Positions 26,287 through 34,040 of a stretch of DNA of 64,000 nucleotides are shown here, piece by piece. Each line of letters opens with the position of its first letter. Positions within the stretch are counted from its first letter, which is position 1. This stretch comes from Mannheimia pernigra (GTDB lineage: Bacteria; Pseudomonadota; Gammaproteobacteria; Enterobacterales; Pasteurellaceae). Below the pieces are notes generated by a model. It had not been told where the DNA came from. It was given only the letters and a program-made list of their open reading frames with translations, and made no database searches. The stretch spans positions 1,674,001-1,738,000 of the forward strand of contig NZ_CP055305.1 of assembly GCF_013377995.1 (NCBI RefSeq). The letters run 5' to 3'. The translations under genes were made by a program, and so were the position numbers.

Positions 26287-27099
26287 CTACTTACTTTTAG
26301 TTGCTGACTTCATTGAAGCGACAAATTCCGCTAGCTCTTTAAGCAAATTTGCTTGATCATCTAAATTACGCTCAATGATTTTCACAATTGCCGAACCTGA
26401 AATAGCTCCATCTGCCCCTAATCGTAACGCTTCTCTAACTTGTTCAGGTGTAGCAATACCAAAGCCTTGCAAGATAGGGGCTGAATTTGCTTTTTTTAAG
26501 CTCTCGACTAAAGAATCCAGATTACTTGCGTGAGCCTGATTTTCTGCACTAGTGACCCCTGCACGAGAAACCAAATAAGTATAGCCCTCGGTCAATTGTG
26601 CAATGCGTTGAATCGTATTTTCATCTGCATTGGGTGGGCAAATAAAGACAGGCTGAATACCATATTTTTTAGCCACAGGAGTAAATTCTTCAGCCGCTAA
26701 AACGGGCAAATCTGCAATTAAGACAGCATCAACACCTGCTTGTTGGCAGCGATGGAAGAATGTCTCTGCACTTGGTACAAAAATTAAGTTTGCACAAAGC
26801 AATAAACCAATTGGAATCTCTGGATATTTATTACGGATTTGTGCAATTAATTCAAAACACGCATCGGTACTGTAACCTGCATCTAATGCACGTTTATTAG
26901 CCGCTTGAATAACGGGCCCATCTAATAGAGGATCAGAAAATGGTAAGCCAAGCTCTAAAGCATCTGCCCCCTTTGCAATCATTGTTTCGATAATTTCAAC
27001 ACTACGATTAAAATCAGGATCACATAAAGTAACAAATGGAACAAAAGCCCCTTCATTTTTTGCCTTTAAGCTATTAAATAAAGTATCAAAGCGACTCAT
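26287..27099 (-). CDS. trpA: Tryptophan synthase alpha chain
   Basis: A 270-residue TIM-barrel. The catalytic glutamate lies in ALELGLPFSDPLLDGP (about 46-61) and the second acid in VLIADLPVLAAEEF (about 127-140). YLVSRAGVT and GFGIATPEQV follow in the phosphate-binding part. It cleaves indole-3-glycerol phosphate. The start at 27099 is chosen because GGAGG stands 8 bp upstream, inside the last codons of trpB; the frame is open 5 codons further. Confidence 0.97.
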   Translation of the reverse strand: MSRFDTLFNSLKAKNEGAFVPFVTLCDPDFNRSVEIIETMIAKGADALELGLPFSDPLLDGPVIQAANKRALDAGYSTDACFELIAQIRNKYPEIPIGLLLCANLIFVPSAETFFHRCQQAGVDAVLIADLPVLAAEEFTPVAKKYGIQPVFICPPNADENTIQRIAQLTEGYTYLVSRAGVTSAENQAHASNLDSLVESLKKANSAPILQGFGIATPEQVREALRLGADGAISGSAIVKIIERNLDDQANLLKELAEFVASMKSATKSK

Positions 27100-27100
27100 T

Positions 27101-28291
27101 TTACTTTCCTCCATTTAAAATTTTATCGACCGTGAAAATATCTTTATCGCCTCGTCCTGATAGATTGACGACGAGCAATTGTTCTTTCTCAGGGTTTTGG
27201 TGAATTAGTTTTAACGCATAAGCAAGAGCGTGGGAAGATTCTAGTGCTGGAATAATTCCTTCATACTTCGCTAAGGCTTGGAAAGCATCTAGTGCTTCTT
27301 GATCTGTAATTGAAACATACTCTGCTCGCCCTGTTGCATTTAAATAAGCGTGCTGTGGACCAACCGATGGAAAATCTAAGCCAGCTGAAACGGAGTAAGA
27401 CTCTTCAATTTGCCCATCTTTATCTTGCATAATTGGGGATTTCATACCAAAGTAAATTCCTGTTGTACCGTGTTTAAGCGGTGCACCGTGTTCACCTGTT
27501 TCAATCCCCTTGCCCGCAGGCTCTATACCGATTAATTTAACCGTTTTTTCTTCAATAAAGTCCGCAAACATACCAATCGCATTAGAGCCTCCGCCAACTG
27601 ATGCAATCACTGCATCTGGCAAGCGGTCTTCTTTTTCTAAAATTTGGCGTTTAGTCTCTTCGCCAATCATTTTTTGAAATTCACGCACCATTGTTGGAAA
27701 AGGGTGTGGGCCTGCTGCCGTGCCTATTAAATAGTGGGTTGTATCGTAATTCGCTGCCCAATCACGCATTGCCTCACAACAGGCATCTTTTAATGAGCAA
27801 GAGCCTTTCTGCACCGAAATGACCTCTGCTCCCATTAGATGCATACGAAATACATTAGGCGATTGACGCTCAACATCTTTTGCACCCATATACACCACAC
27901 AAGGCATTCCAAGCATTGCACAAGCAAGAGCTGTTGCAACACCGTGTTGCCCTGCTCCAGTTTCAGCAATGATCCGCGTTTTGCCCATACGTTTTGCTAG
28001 TAAGATTTGTCCTAACACTTGGTTAGTTTTATGTGCTCCGCCGTGCAATAAATCTTCACGTTTTAAATAAAGCTTCGTTTTTGAACCTTTTGTTAAGTTA
28101 CGGCAAAGAGTTAATGCCGTTGGACGACCTGCGTAATTTTTTAATAAATCAGCAAATTCCGCTTGAAAAGCTGGATCTTGCTGCGCTTCAACAAAAGCTT
28201 GCTCTAATTCTTTGAGTACGGGCACTAAAATTTCTGGCACATACATACCGCCAAATTCGCCAAAATAAGGATTAAGAAGTGTATCTGACAT
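27101..28291 (-). CDS. trpB: Tryptophan synthase beta chain
   Basis: A 396-residue TrpB1-type protein. The PLP lysine is in the motif GGAHKTNQVLG (about 83-93), ETGAGQHGVA (about 108-117) binds the carboxylate, and GGGSNAIG (about 232-239) the cofactor phosphate. It joins indole and serine to make tryptophan, channelled from TrpA, whose gene follows 1 bp later. There is no trpEGDC here, as is usual for split trp genes in Pasteurellaceae. Confidence 0.98.
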   Translation of the reverse strand: MSDTLLNPYFGEFGGMYVPEILVPVLKELEQAFVEAQQDPAFQAEFADLLKNYAGRPTALTLCRNLTKGSKTKLYLKREDLLHGGAHKTNQVLGQILLAKRMGKTRIIAETGAGQHGVATALACAMLGMPCVVYMGAKDVERQSPNVFRMHLMGAEVISVQKGSCSLKDACCEAMRDWAANYDTTHYLIGTAAGPHPFPTMVREFQKMIGEETKRQILEKEDRLPDAVIASVGGGSNAIGMFADFIEEKTVKLIGIEPAGKGIETGEHGAPLKHGTTGIYFGMKSPIMQDKDGQIEESYSVSAGLDFPSVGPQHAYLNATGRAEYVSITDQEALDAFQALAKYEGIIPALESSHALAYALKLIHQNPEKEQLLVVNLSGRGDKDIFTVDKILNGGK

Positions 28292-28318
28292 AATTTTTCC
28301 TTTTCTAAATTTAATTCG

Positions 28319-29071
28319 CTAAAGACTGCGTGCCACATTCAAAGCTGATGAAGTTTGTGCAACTGGCATTACTTCAATACGATTTATATTCACGTGTTCT
28401 GGTTGTTGATTTAACCATAACACAATGTTGGCAACATCTTCTGGGCGAATAAATTCCACATTTTCATAAATTTTTGCTACTTTTTCATCATCACCTTTAA
28501 AACGAATATGAGAAAATTCGGTTCCACCACATAAGCCTGGCTCAACATTCGACACTCGCACTTTTGTGCCGGCTAAATCTGCACGTAAATTTAAACTGAA
28601 CTGTTTTACAAAAGCTTTTGTTCCACCATAAATATGCCCGCCAGGATAAGGATAAGTGCCTGCAATTGAGCCAATATTAATAATATGACCTGAATTATGC
28701 TCAACCATTTCAGGTAGCACTATACGCGTTATTGTGACTAAGCCTTTAATATTAGTATCGATCATTTGATACCAATCATTTAAATCCGATTTATAGGCAG
28801 GCTCTAATCCAAGGGCTAGCCCCGCATTATTAACTAATACATCTATTTTTCGCCAACCTTGAGGACGACTGTTTAATGCTTCTTCCACTTTTTCTGGTTG
28901 CTGAATATCAAATACAAGCGGTAAAAATTGATCGCCAAATTGCAAATGTAGCTCGTTTAAACGCTCCGCTCGTCTGCCCGTACCAATCACTTTATAGCCT
29001 GATTGAAGCAGTAATTTACAAATGGCTAAACCAAAACCAGCGGTTACGCCTGTTACTAATGCAGTTTTCAT
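28319..29071 (-). CDS. ydfG: Short-chain dehydrogenase, NADP-dependent 3-hydroxy acid dehydrogenase (YdfG type)
   Basis: A 250-residue classical SDR. The cofactor motif GVTAGFG lies at residues 8-14 (TGxxxGxG), NNAG near 86, and the catalytic YGGTK (YxxxK) near 151-155 after the INIGSIAG serine motif. The C-terminal part matches YdfG, which oxidises L-allo-threonine, serine and 3-hydroxy acids. MKTALVTG at 29071 is the start; 57 upstream codons are open but run through the operator. trpB follows 27 bp after its stop, so it heads a ydfG-trpB-trpA operon. Confidence 0.88.
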   Translation of the reverse strand: MKTALVTGVTAGFGLAICKLLLQSGYKVIGTGRRAERLNELHLQFGDQFLPLVFDIQQPEKVEEALNSRPQGWRKIDVLVNNAGLALGLEPAYKSDLNDWYQMIDTNIKGLVTITRIVLPEMVEHNSGHIINIGSIAGTYPYPGGHIYGGTKAFVKQFSLNLRADLAGTKVRVSNVEPGLCGGTEFSHIRFKGDDEKVAKIYENVEFIRPEDVANIVLWLNQQPEHVNINRIEVMPVAQTSSALNVARSL

Positions 29072-29093
29072 TTTTTTACTCTCAATATTAAAA

Positions 29094-29113
29094 TGTACTA
29101 TCAAAGTAGTACA
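29094..29113. promoter_or_regulatory. TrpR-like operator in the ydfG-trpBA promoter
   Basis: Palindromic TGTACTATCAAAGTAGTACA. Compared with the E. coli trp operator core GAACTAGTTAACTAGTAC it matches at 13 of 18 positions, including both CTA/TAG arms. On the minus strand it overlaps a plausible -10 (TACTTT, 17 bp after TTGCAA). The repressor gene trpR is in the same window. Binding is inferred. Confidence 0.7.
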
Positions 29114-29156
29114 AAAAGAACAAAATTGCAAGGAATATATATCAGAAGAGAAAAAA

Positions 29157-29176
29157 AGCGTACCAAAAGGTACGCT
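29157..29176 (-). terminator. Terminator after the lysine transporter
   Basis: Stem AGCGTACC / GGTACGCT with a 4-base loop and an A tract on the left, i.e. a T tract on the minus strand, downstream of the NhaC-type gene. Confidence 0.8.
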
Positions 29177-29299
29177 AAATACATAGGAGGATCTTATAAT
29201 TTTATATAACACAACATTCGATATCCATATCTTGAGTTGCATTCTATACCATAAATCCCTTTAATTCTGTGATTGTCTTCACATTTTTAGAAATTAACC

Positions 29300-30838
29300 T
29301 TATTTTTCTGTTTTTTTCGCTTTAAAGATTAAAATCAATAGTGCCATTACTACAGCAGTTGATACAAATCCTAATAAGGCTGATTGTGTGAAGCCCACAA
29401 ACAAATAACCAACAATAGATGCTACTGCCACTAATAACGCATAAGGTAATTGAGAAATAACGTGATCCATATGGTTACATTGAGCCCCTGTTGAAGATAG
29501 AATAGTTGTATCAGAAATAGGTGAGCAGTGGTCTCCACATACTGCGCCCGCCATTACTGCCGATAAACAAGGAATAATTAATGAAGGGTCAGAATGTACA
29601 GCCATTGCTGCACCAATTGGCAACATAATACCAAAGGTTCCCCAACTTGTACCTGTTGAGAATGCCATTGCCGCCGCTAATACAAATAAAATCGCAGGTA
29701 AGAAACCCGCTGCAATATGCTCACCAACTAAACCAGATAAATATTTACCCGTTTGCATATCACTTACTACGCCATTGATTGTCCAGGCGAAGAATAAAAT
29801 AGTAATTGCACCAGACATCATTTTTACGCCTAATCCATAAGCACGGAAGTAATTTTTTAGCGAAATATGACCGCTTGTTACAATACAAATCGTTGCGACA
29901 ATAAGTGCAGCAAGCCCACCGACAACCAACGAAATACCTACGGTGGTATTTTCAAACGCCCCTAAAATAGAGAATGGTGTACCAGCTTCAGCTAAAGCAT
30001 CTGCCCCCGTTTTTATCATCATTGTAACAGTTGTAAAAATTAAAGTAGCAATTGGTAAAATCAGATCACGAACTTGTCCTTTTGTCTCTACTTGCTCTTC
30101 CTCTAATGAATCTAACGCTTCTGTATGGCGTTCAAAACGAGCCATTGAGCCAATATCAAATGAGAAATAAGCTACAATAAATACCATAATCATTGAAAAA
30201 ATCGCATAAAAGTTCATCACACTCATTGTCATAAATGCACCAAGTGGCGAATAGCCACTAATAGAATGCGTCGCTAATAAACCTGCGATTAAAGTAATGA
30301 TGTAAGCTCCCCAGCTTGAAATAGGCATTAGAACACACATTGGGGCAGCTGTTGAATCTAGAATATAAGCTAATTTTGCACGAGAAACACGAAATTTATC
30401 CGTAACTGGACGAGCAATAGCCCCTACAGCTAAACTATGAAAATAATCATCAATAAAAGTAAAAAATACTAAACCTGCTGCCATTAATTTTGCACCACGT
30501 TTACCTTTTACTTTATTTTGTGCCCAATTAGCGAAGGCTTGATTACTGCCAGAAATACTTAATAAAGAAGTTAACACGCCTAATAAAACCAAAAATAAAA
30601 TAATATTGACATTATTAGCATTTAAACCTTCCTCAGCACCTTTATAGACTAAAGAAACAACACTATTTTTAATATAGGTAAGTGCATCAAGAAAATTACT
30701 ATTAGTTAGCATAAATGCACCAAATATAATTCCGATACTTAATGAAATAATCACTTTGCGCGTAATTATTGCTAACATTAATGCAATCAATGCAGGCAAC
30801 ACAGACCAAAGCGATGTAGAATAATCAACTAGATTCAT
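29300..30838 (-). CDS. NhaC-family antiporter-like permease, probable lysine transporter (LysW type)
   Basis: A 512-residue membrane protein with about 12 hydrophobic segments and the NhaC-family features: FIDDYFHSLAVG (around residue 130), ISSWGAYIITL near 180, and STGTSWGTFGIMLPIGAAMA near 395. NhaC relatives exchange Na+/H+, but the member placed behind a lysine riboswitch is the lysine transporter known as LysW in gammaproteobacteria. A lysine riboswitch lies directly upstream, so lysine import is the best inference. The ATG at 30838 (MNLVDYS) has AGAGG 6-9 bp upstream; the 45 open codons before it read into the riboswitch and are not coding. Confidence 0.85.
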   Translation of the reverse strand: MNLVDYSTSLWSVLPALIALMLAIITRKVIISLSIGIIFGAFMLTNSNFLDALTYIKNSVVSLVYKGAEEGLNANNVNIILFLVLLGVLTSLLSISGSNQAFANWAQNKVKGKRGAKLMAAGLVFFTFIDDYFHSLAVGAIARPVTDKFRVSRAKLAYILDSTAAPMCVLMPISSWGAYIITLIAGLLATHSISGYSPLGAFMTMSVMNFYAIFSMIMVFIVAYFSFDIGSMARFERHTEALDSLEEEQVETKGQVRDLILPIATLIFTTVTMMIKTGADALAEAGTPFSILGAFENTTVGISLVVGGLAALIVATICIVTSGHISLKNYFRAYGLGVKMMSGAITILFFAWTINGVVSDMQTGKYLSGLVGEHIAAGFLPAILFVLAAAMAFSTGTSWGTFGIMLPIGAAMAVHSDPSLIIPCLSAVMAGAVCGDHCSPISDTTILSSTGAQCNHMDHVISQLPYALLVAVASIVGYLFVGFTQSALLGFVSTAVVMALLILIFKAKKTEK

Positions 30839-30954
30839 AAAACCTCTAAAATGACTTTGTATAATTAAGGATAACAGCCAAACAAGAGATGTACTGAGAT
30901 ATTTATAAAATAAATATAAAGGAAGGAAATATGAAAGCCTAAAACCCACCCTAA

Positions 30955-31114
30955 CAGTAGCACTCCGTAGCATTAACTACGACAGTGTCGTTTCTTTCGA
31001 TAACGACCCCAACCAATTAAGATGACGCTTAATTGATTTCGGCAAACTCACCTTTCCTTTTTCTTCATCGTTTTCCACTCAGAAAAAATACTTATTGAAT
31101 TTGCACCTCTACAT
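30955..31114 (-). ncRNA. Lysine riboswitch (L box) upstream of the NhaC-type transporter
   Basis: Read on the minus strand, this region carries the conserved L-box core in order: TGTAGAGGTGC at the 5' side of P1, a loop-E-like AAGTA segment, TCTGAGTGGAAAA, GGAAAGGTGA, TTTGCCGAAA, TGGTTGGG, CTGTCGTAGT, GCTACGGAGTGCTAC closing P1. The aptamer lies about 120 bp before the transporter start. High lysine should switch the gene off. The expression platform is unclear: I see no strong terminator between aptamer and start, so control of translation initiation is possible. Confidence 0.92.
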
Positions 31115-31254
31115 TTTGTAGGAGGTCGTAAGATACCACGAATATCTTAAGATATAAAGTATCTCTTTTTTATTTACCTTAAATATCTTTTAATATATGA
31201 TAAATAGCAATAACTTTAACTTTTCGTTACTACTAATAAAATAAGGAGTAAAAA

Positions 31255-31674
31255 ATGTCAGATTTAAAAAGTCTTTTAAATATTCGTAGTTTAAGAGCAT
31301 TCGCTAAAGATTTAGCTCTTGAGCAATTAAAATCAATTGCTCAAAAACTAGATACTATTATTGCTGAAAAAGAAGAAGAAATTAGAAAAGAAGAGCAGGA
31401 AAAAGCAAAACAATTAGAAAGCTTGAAAAAATATACCGAAATGCTTAAACAAGACGGGCTCTCTATTGATGAATTGGCACAATTATTAGCAGATAAAATG
31501 ATTAAAGGCCGTAAAACACTTAAAGCACGCAAATCAGCTTCTCCTCGCCCTGCTAAATATAAATTTATTGATGCTAAAGGCAATGAAAAAACGTGGACAG
31601 GTCAAGGCAGAACACCAAAAGCATTGCAACAAGCACTAGATAAAGGTAAAAAGTTAGAAGATTTCGCTATTTAA
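31255..31674 (+). CDS. hns: H-NS family nucleoid-associated protein
   Basis: A 139-residue H-NS protein: an N-terminal oligomerisation region rich in Glu/Lys (coiled coil about residues 30-70), a linker, and the C-terminal DNA-binding domain with KYKFIDAKGNEKTWTGQGRTPKAL (about 100-123), including the minor-groove hook QGR. It silences A+T-rich DNA, including acquired genes. An AAGGAG site precedes the ATG. The gene has its own terminator. Confidence 0.95.
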   Translation: MSDLKSLLNIRSLRAFAKDLALEQLKSIAQKLDTIIAEKEEEIRKEEQEKAKQLESLKKYTEMLKQDGLSIDELAQLLADKMIKGRKTLKARKSASPRPAKYKFIDAKGNEKTWTGQGRTPKALQQALDKGKKLEDFAI

Positions 31675-31699
31675 TATATTAAATAACATTAAATATAAG

Positions 31700-31721
31700 A
31701 GAGAACTCTATTGAGTTCTCT
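31700..31721 (+). terminator. Terminator after hns
   Basis: Perfect 9-bp stem AGAGAACTC / GAGTTCTCT with a TATT loop, followed by a T-rich run (TATTTTTAT). It overlaps the TTG at 31711, ruling out that upstream start for purU. Confidence 0.85.
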
Positions 31722-31743
31722 TATTTTTATAACAGGAAATGCT

Positions 31744-32580
31744 ATGCTTGAACACAAAATATTATTAACCGAATGCCCTGATGACACAGGATTAGTCGCC
31801 AAAATTACTAATATTTGTTACAAACACCAATTAAATATTATTAAAAACTCGGAATTTGTAGATAACGAAACCAAACGTTTTTTTATGCGTACTGAATTAA
31901 ATGGTATTTTTAACGATAAAACCTTATTAGCAGATCTGGAATTTACTTTACCAGAAGGTTCTATTTATAAATTATTACCAAAACAGAGAAAGCGTATTGT
32001 TATTTTAGTAACAAAAGAGGCTCATTGTTTAGGCGATTTATTAATGAAAAACTATTATGGTGGATTAGATGTAGAAATTGCTGCTGTAATTGGCAACCAC
32101 GATACGCTAAAAGGCTTAGTTGAACGCTTTGATGTGCCATTTCATTTAATCAGCCACGAAAACCTAACTCGTATTGAGCACGACAAAATGCTCGCTGAAA
32201 AAATTGACGAATACTCACCTGACTATATTGTTCTAGCTAAATATATGCGGGTTTTAAATCCTGAATTTGTTGCTCGTTATCCAAACCGAGTCGTAAATAT
32301 TCATCATTCTTTTTTACCTGCTTTTATTGGAGCCAAACCGTATCAAAGAGCTTATGAGCGTGGGGTAAAAATTATTGGTGCAACTGCACATTTCGTAAAT
32401 GATGAATTAGATGAGGGCCCAATTATTATGCAAAATGTGATCAACGTCGATCACACCTATACCGCAGAAGCAATGATGCGTGCAGGGCGAGATGTAGAGA
32501 AAACAGTTCTAAGCCAAGCATTAGAATTAGTGCTTACCGATAAAATTTTTGTCTATAAAAATAAGACGATTATTCTATAA
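31744..32580 (+). CDS. purU: Formyltetrahydrofolate deformylase
   Basis: A 278-residue PurU. The N-terminal ACT domain begins ILLTECPDDTGLVAKI (about residues 6-21), and the formyltransferase-like domain contains VIGNHDTL near 117, the catalytic NIHHSFLPAFIGAKPY (about 205-220) and the final Asp in DEGPIIMQ near 242. It releases formate from 10-formyl-THF, feeding purT-type purine synthesis and balancing the folate pool. ATG 31744 has AGGAAA upstream and aligns with the E. coli start. Confidence 0.96.
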   Translation: MLEHKILLTECPDDTGLVAKITNICYKHQLNIIKNSEFVDNETKRFFMRTELNGIFNDKTLLADLEFTLPEGSIYKLLPKQRKRIVILVTKEAHCLGDLLMKNYYGGLDVEIAAVIGNHDTLKGLVERFDVPFHLISHENLTRIEHDKMLAEKIDEYSPDYIVLAKYMRVLNPEFVARYPNRVVNIHHSFLPAFIGAKPYQRAYERGVKIIGATAHFVNDELDEGPIIMQNVINVDHTYTAEAMMRAGRDVEKTVLSQALELVLTDKIFVYKNKTIIL

Positions 32581-32590
32581 CCAAAATAAA

Positions 32591-32617
32591 AAGCTGGTTC
32601 ATCTTAATAACCAGCTT
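32591..32617 (+). terminator. Terminator after purU
   Basis: Perfect 9-bp stem AAGCTGGTT / AACCAGCTT with a 9-base loop followed by a C/T-rich run ending in TTT. Confidence 0.7.
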
Positions 32618-32756
32618 CTCTCTATTTAATTATATTCTAAACTCAGCAATAAAATAATGCCCTTTCATAATCGCTATAAATCTTTCCCCGATCTAGGCCT
32701 CTAAGTTCTAATTTCCAATAAATAGATTAAAAAAACAAAATAAACTTAAATTTTTT

Positions 32757-32825
32757 AGCCGTTTAAAAATCCAGACGTTTAGACGTCTAAAAATCCTTGA
32801 CAATTCACCGCAACACCGCTAATTT
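32757..32825 (+). promoter_or_regulatory. metX promoter with tandem MetJ boxes
   Basis: Two adjacent met boxes, AGACGTTT (32773-32780) and AGACGTCT (32781-32788, a perfect consensus), with a third weaker box AGCCGTTT 16 bp upstream (32757-32764). Immediately after them stands a promoter: TTGACA (32797-32802), 17 bp, TAATTT (32820-32825). MetJ bound here would cover the region abutting the -35. Repression by S-adenosylmethionine is the expected control. The 32618-32756 part of this 306-bp intergenic space shows nothing recognisable. Confidence 0.85.
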
Positions 32826-32886
32826 AGCCATATTATTACAACTACAAGCGGTCAAAAAAACACAATTTTTTGCAAATAAGGATTCT

Positions 32887-33960
32887 ATGGCTCAGCACAT
32901 CACGCTTTTTGAGGAAACGCCCCTGCCACTTTCATTAGGCGGTGAACTTTCCCCTATTACTGTCGCTTATCAAACTTACGGCGTCTTAAATGCAGATAAA
33001 AGTAATGCAGTTTTAATCTGCCACGCCCTTACTGGCGATGCTGAGCCTTATTACGATACAGCAACTGAAAAAGGTTGGTGGCAAGATTTTATGGGAAAAG
33101 GGCTAGCTTTTGATACCGAAAAATACTTCTTTATTTGTAGTAATGTGTTGGGTGGTTGTAAAGGTACGACAGGTCCCGCTTCTATCAACCCTAAAACGAA
33201 TAGACCTTACGGTAGCCAATTCCCCATTATTACCGTACAAGATATTGTGAATGTACAAAAAGCCTTGATTGATTATCTAGAAATCCCAAGACTTCATACA
33301 GTAGTGGGCGGCTCTTTTGGTGGAATGCAAGCAACACAATGGGGAATTAGTTATCCAGACCAAGTGCGTAACATTATTAACCTCTGCTCATCGCTTACCT
33401 TAAGTGCTGAAGCGATAGGTTTTAACCATATTATGCGTCAAGCCATTATTCACGATCCACATTTTAATGGTGGAGATTATTATGATGGCATAGAACCAGA
33501 TAACGGCTTAGCAATAGCTCGAATGTTAGGAATGCTCACTTACCGTACCGATATTCAGTTAGCTAAAGCGTTCGGACGAGAAACAAAACAGCAAGGCAAA
33601 ATTTGGGGTGAATATTTCCAAGTGGAATCTTATCTAAGCTATCAAGGCACAAAATTTCTGGGGCGTTTTGATGCAAATACCTATATTCATTTATTAAGAG
33701 CGCTGGATTTATACGATCCCGCCCTTGGTTATGAAAACGAAGAAATGGCGTTAAAACGCATTAAAGCTAACTATACATTTGTTGCGGTCACTAGCGATCA
33801 GCTTTTCAAACAAATTGATGTATATAAAAGCAAACAGAAATTAGAGCAAGCTGGGGTGAATTTAGAATTCCACGAGTTTCATTCCGATTTTGGACACGAC
33901 TCATTCTTGGTGGATTATGATTTCTTTGAACCGATGATTAAAAAAGGCTTAGAAAAGTAA
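32887..33960 (+). CDS. metX: Homoserine O-acetyltransferase
   Basis: A 357-residue alpha/beta-hydrolase of the MetX family. VICHALTGDAEPYY lies near residues 51-64, the nucleophile serine in VVGGSFGGMQATQWG (about 137-151), and the His of the triad in DFGHDSFLV close to the C-terminus. It acetylates homoserine with acetyl-CoA for direct-sulfhydrylation methionine synthesis. The ATG at 32887 (MAQHITLFEE) has AAGGA upstream; the open frame 30 codons further starts at the TTG of the -35 box and is not translated. Confidence 0.95.
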   Translation: MAQHITLFEETPLPLSLGGELSPITVAYQTYGVLNADKSNAVLICHALTGDAEPYYDTATEKGWWQDFMGKGLAFDTEKYFFICSNVLGGCKGTTGPASINPKTNRPYGSQFPIITVQDIVNVQKALIDYLEIPRLHTVVGGSFGGMQATQWGISYPDQVRNIINLCSSLTLSAEAIGFNHIMRQAIIHDPHFNGGDYYDGIEPDNGLAIARMLGMLTYRTDIQLAKAFGRETKQQGKIWGEYFQVESYLSYQGTKFLGRFDANTYIHLLRALDLYDPALGYENEEMALKRIKANYTFVAVTSDQLFKQIDVYKSKQKLEQAGVNLEFHEFHSDFGHDSFLVDYDFFEPMIKKGLEK

Positions 33961-34004
33961 ATTTACATTTTTTTAGCGAAATTTGACCGCTTGTCATCAA
34001 GAAA

Positions 34005-34026
34005 AAAGCACACATTGGTGTGCTTT
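34005..34026 (-). terminator. Terminator after lysS
   Basis: Perfect 9-bp stem AAAGCACAC / GTGTGCTTT with a 4-base loop and an A tract on the left, between convergent metX and lysS. Confidence 0.85.
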
Positions 34027-34040
34027 CACTATTTTACTGA

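Noticed and set aside
29072..29242. 57-residue N-terminal extension of YdfG
   Set aside because: It runs over the TrpR-like operator and a terminator hairpin and does not resemble an SDR N-terminus.
30839..30973. N-terminal extension of the NhaC-type transporter
   Set aside because: The open frame upstream of 30838 translates the 3' edge of the lysine riboswitch and its downstream linker; a ribosome site stands in front of 30838.
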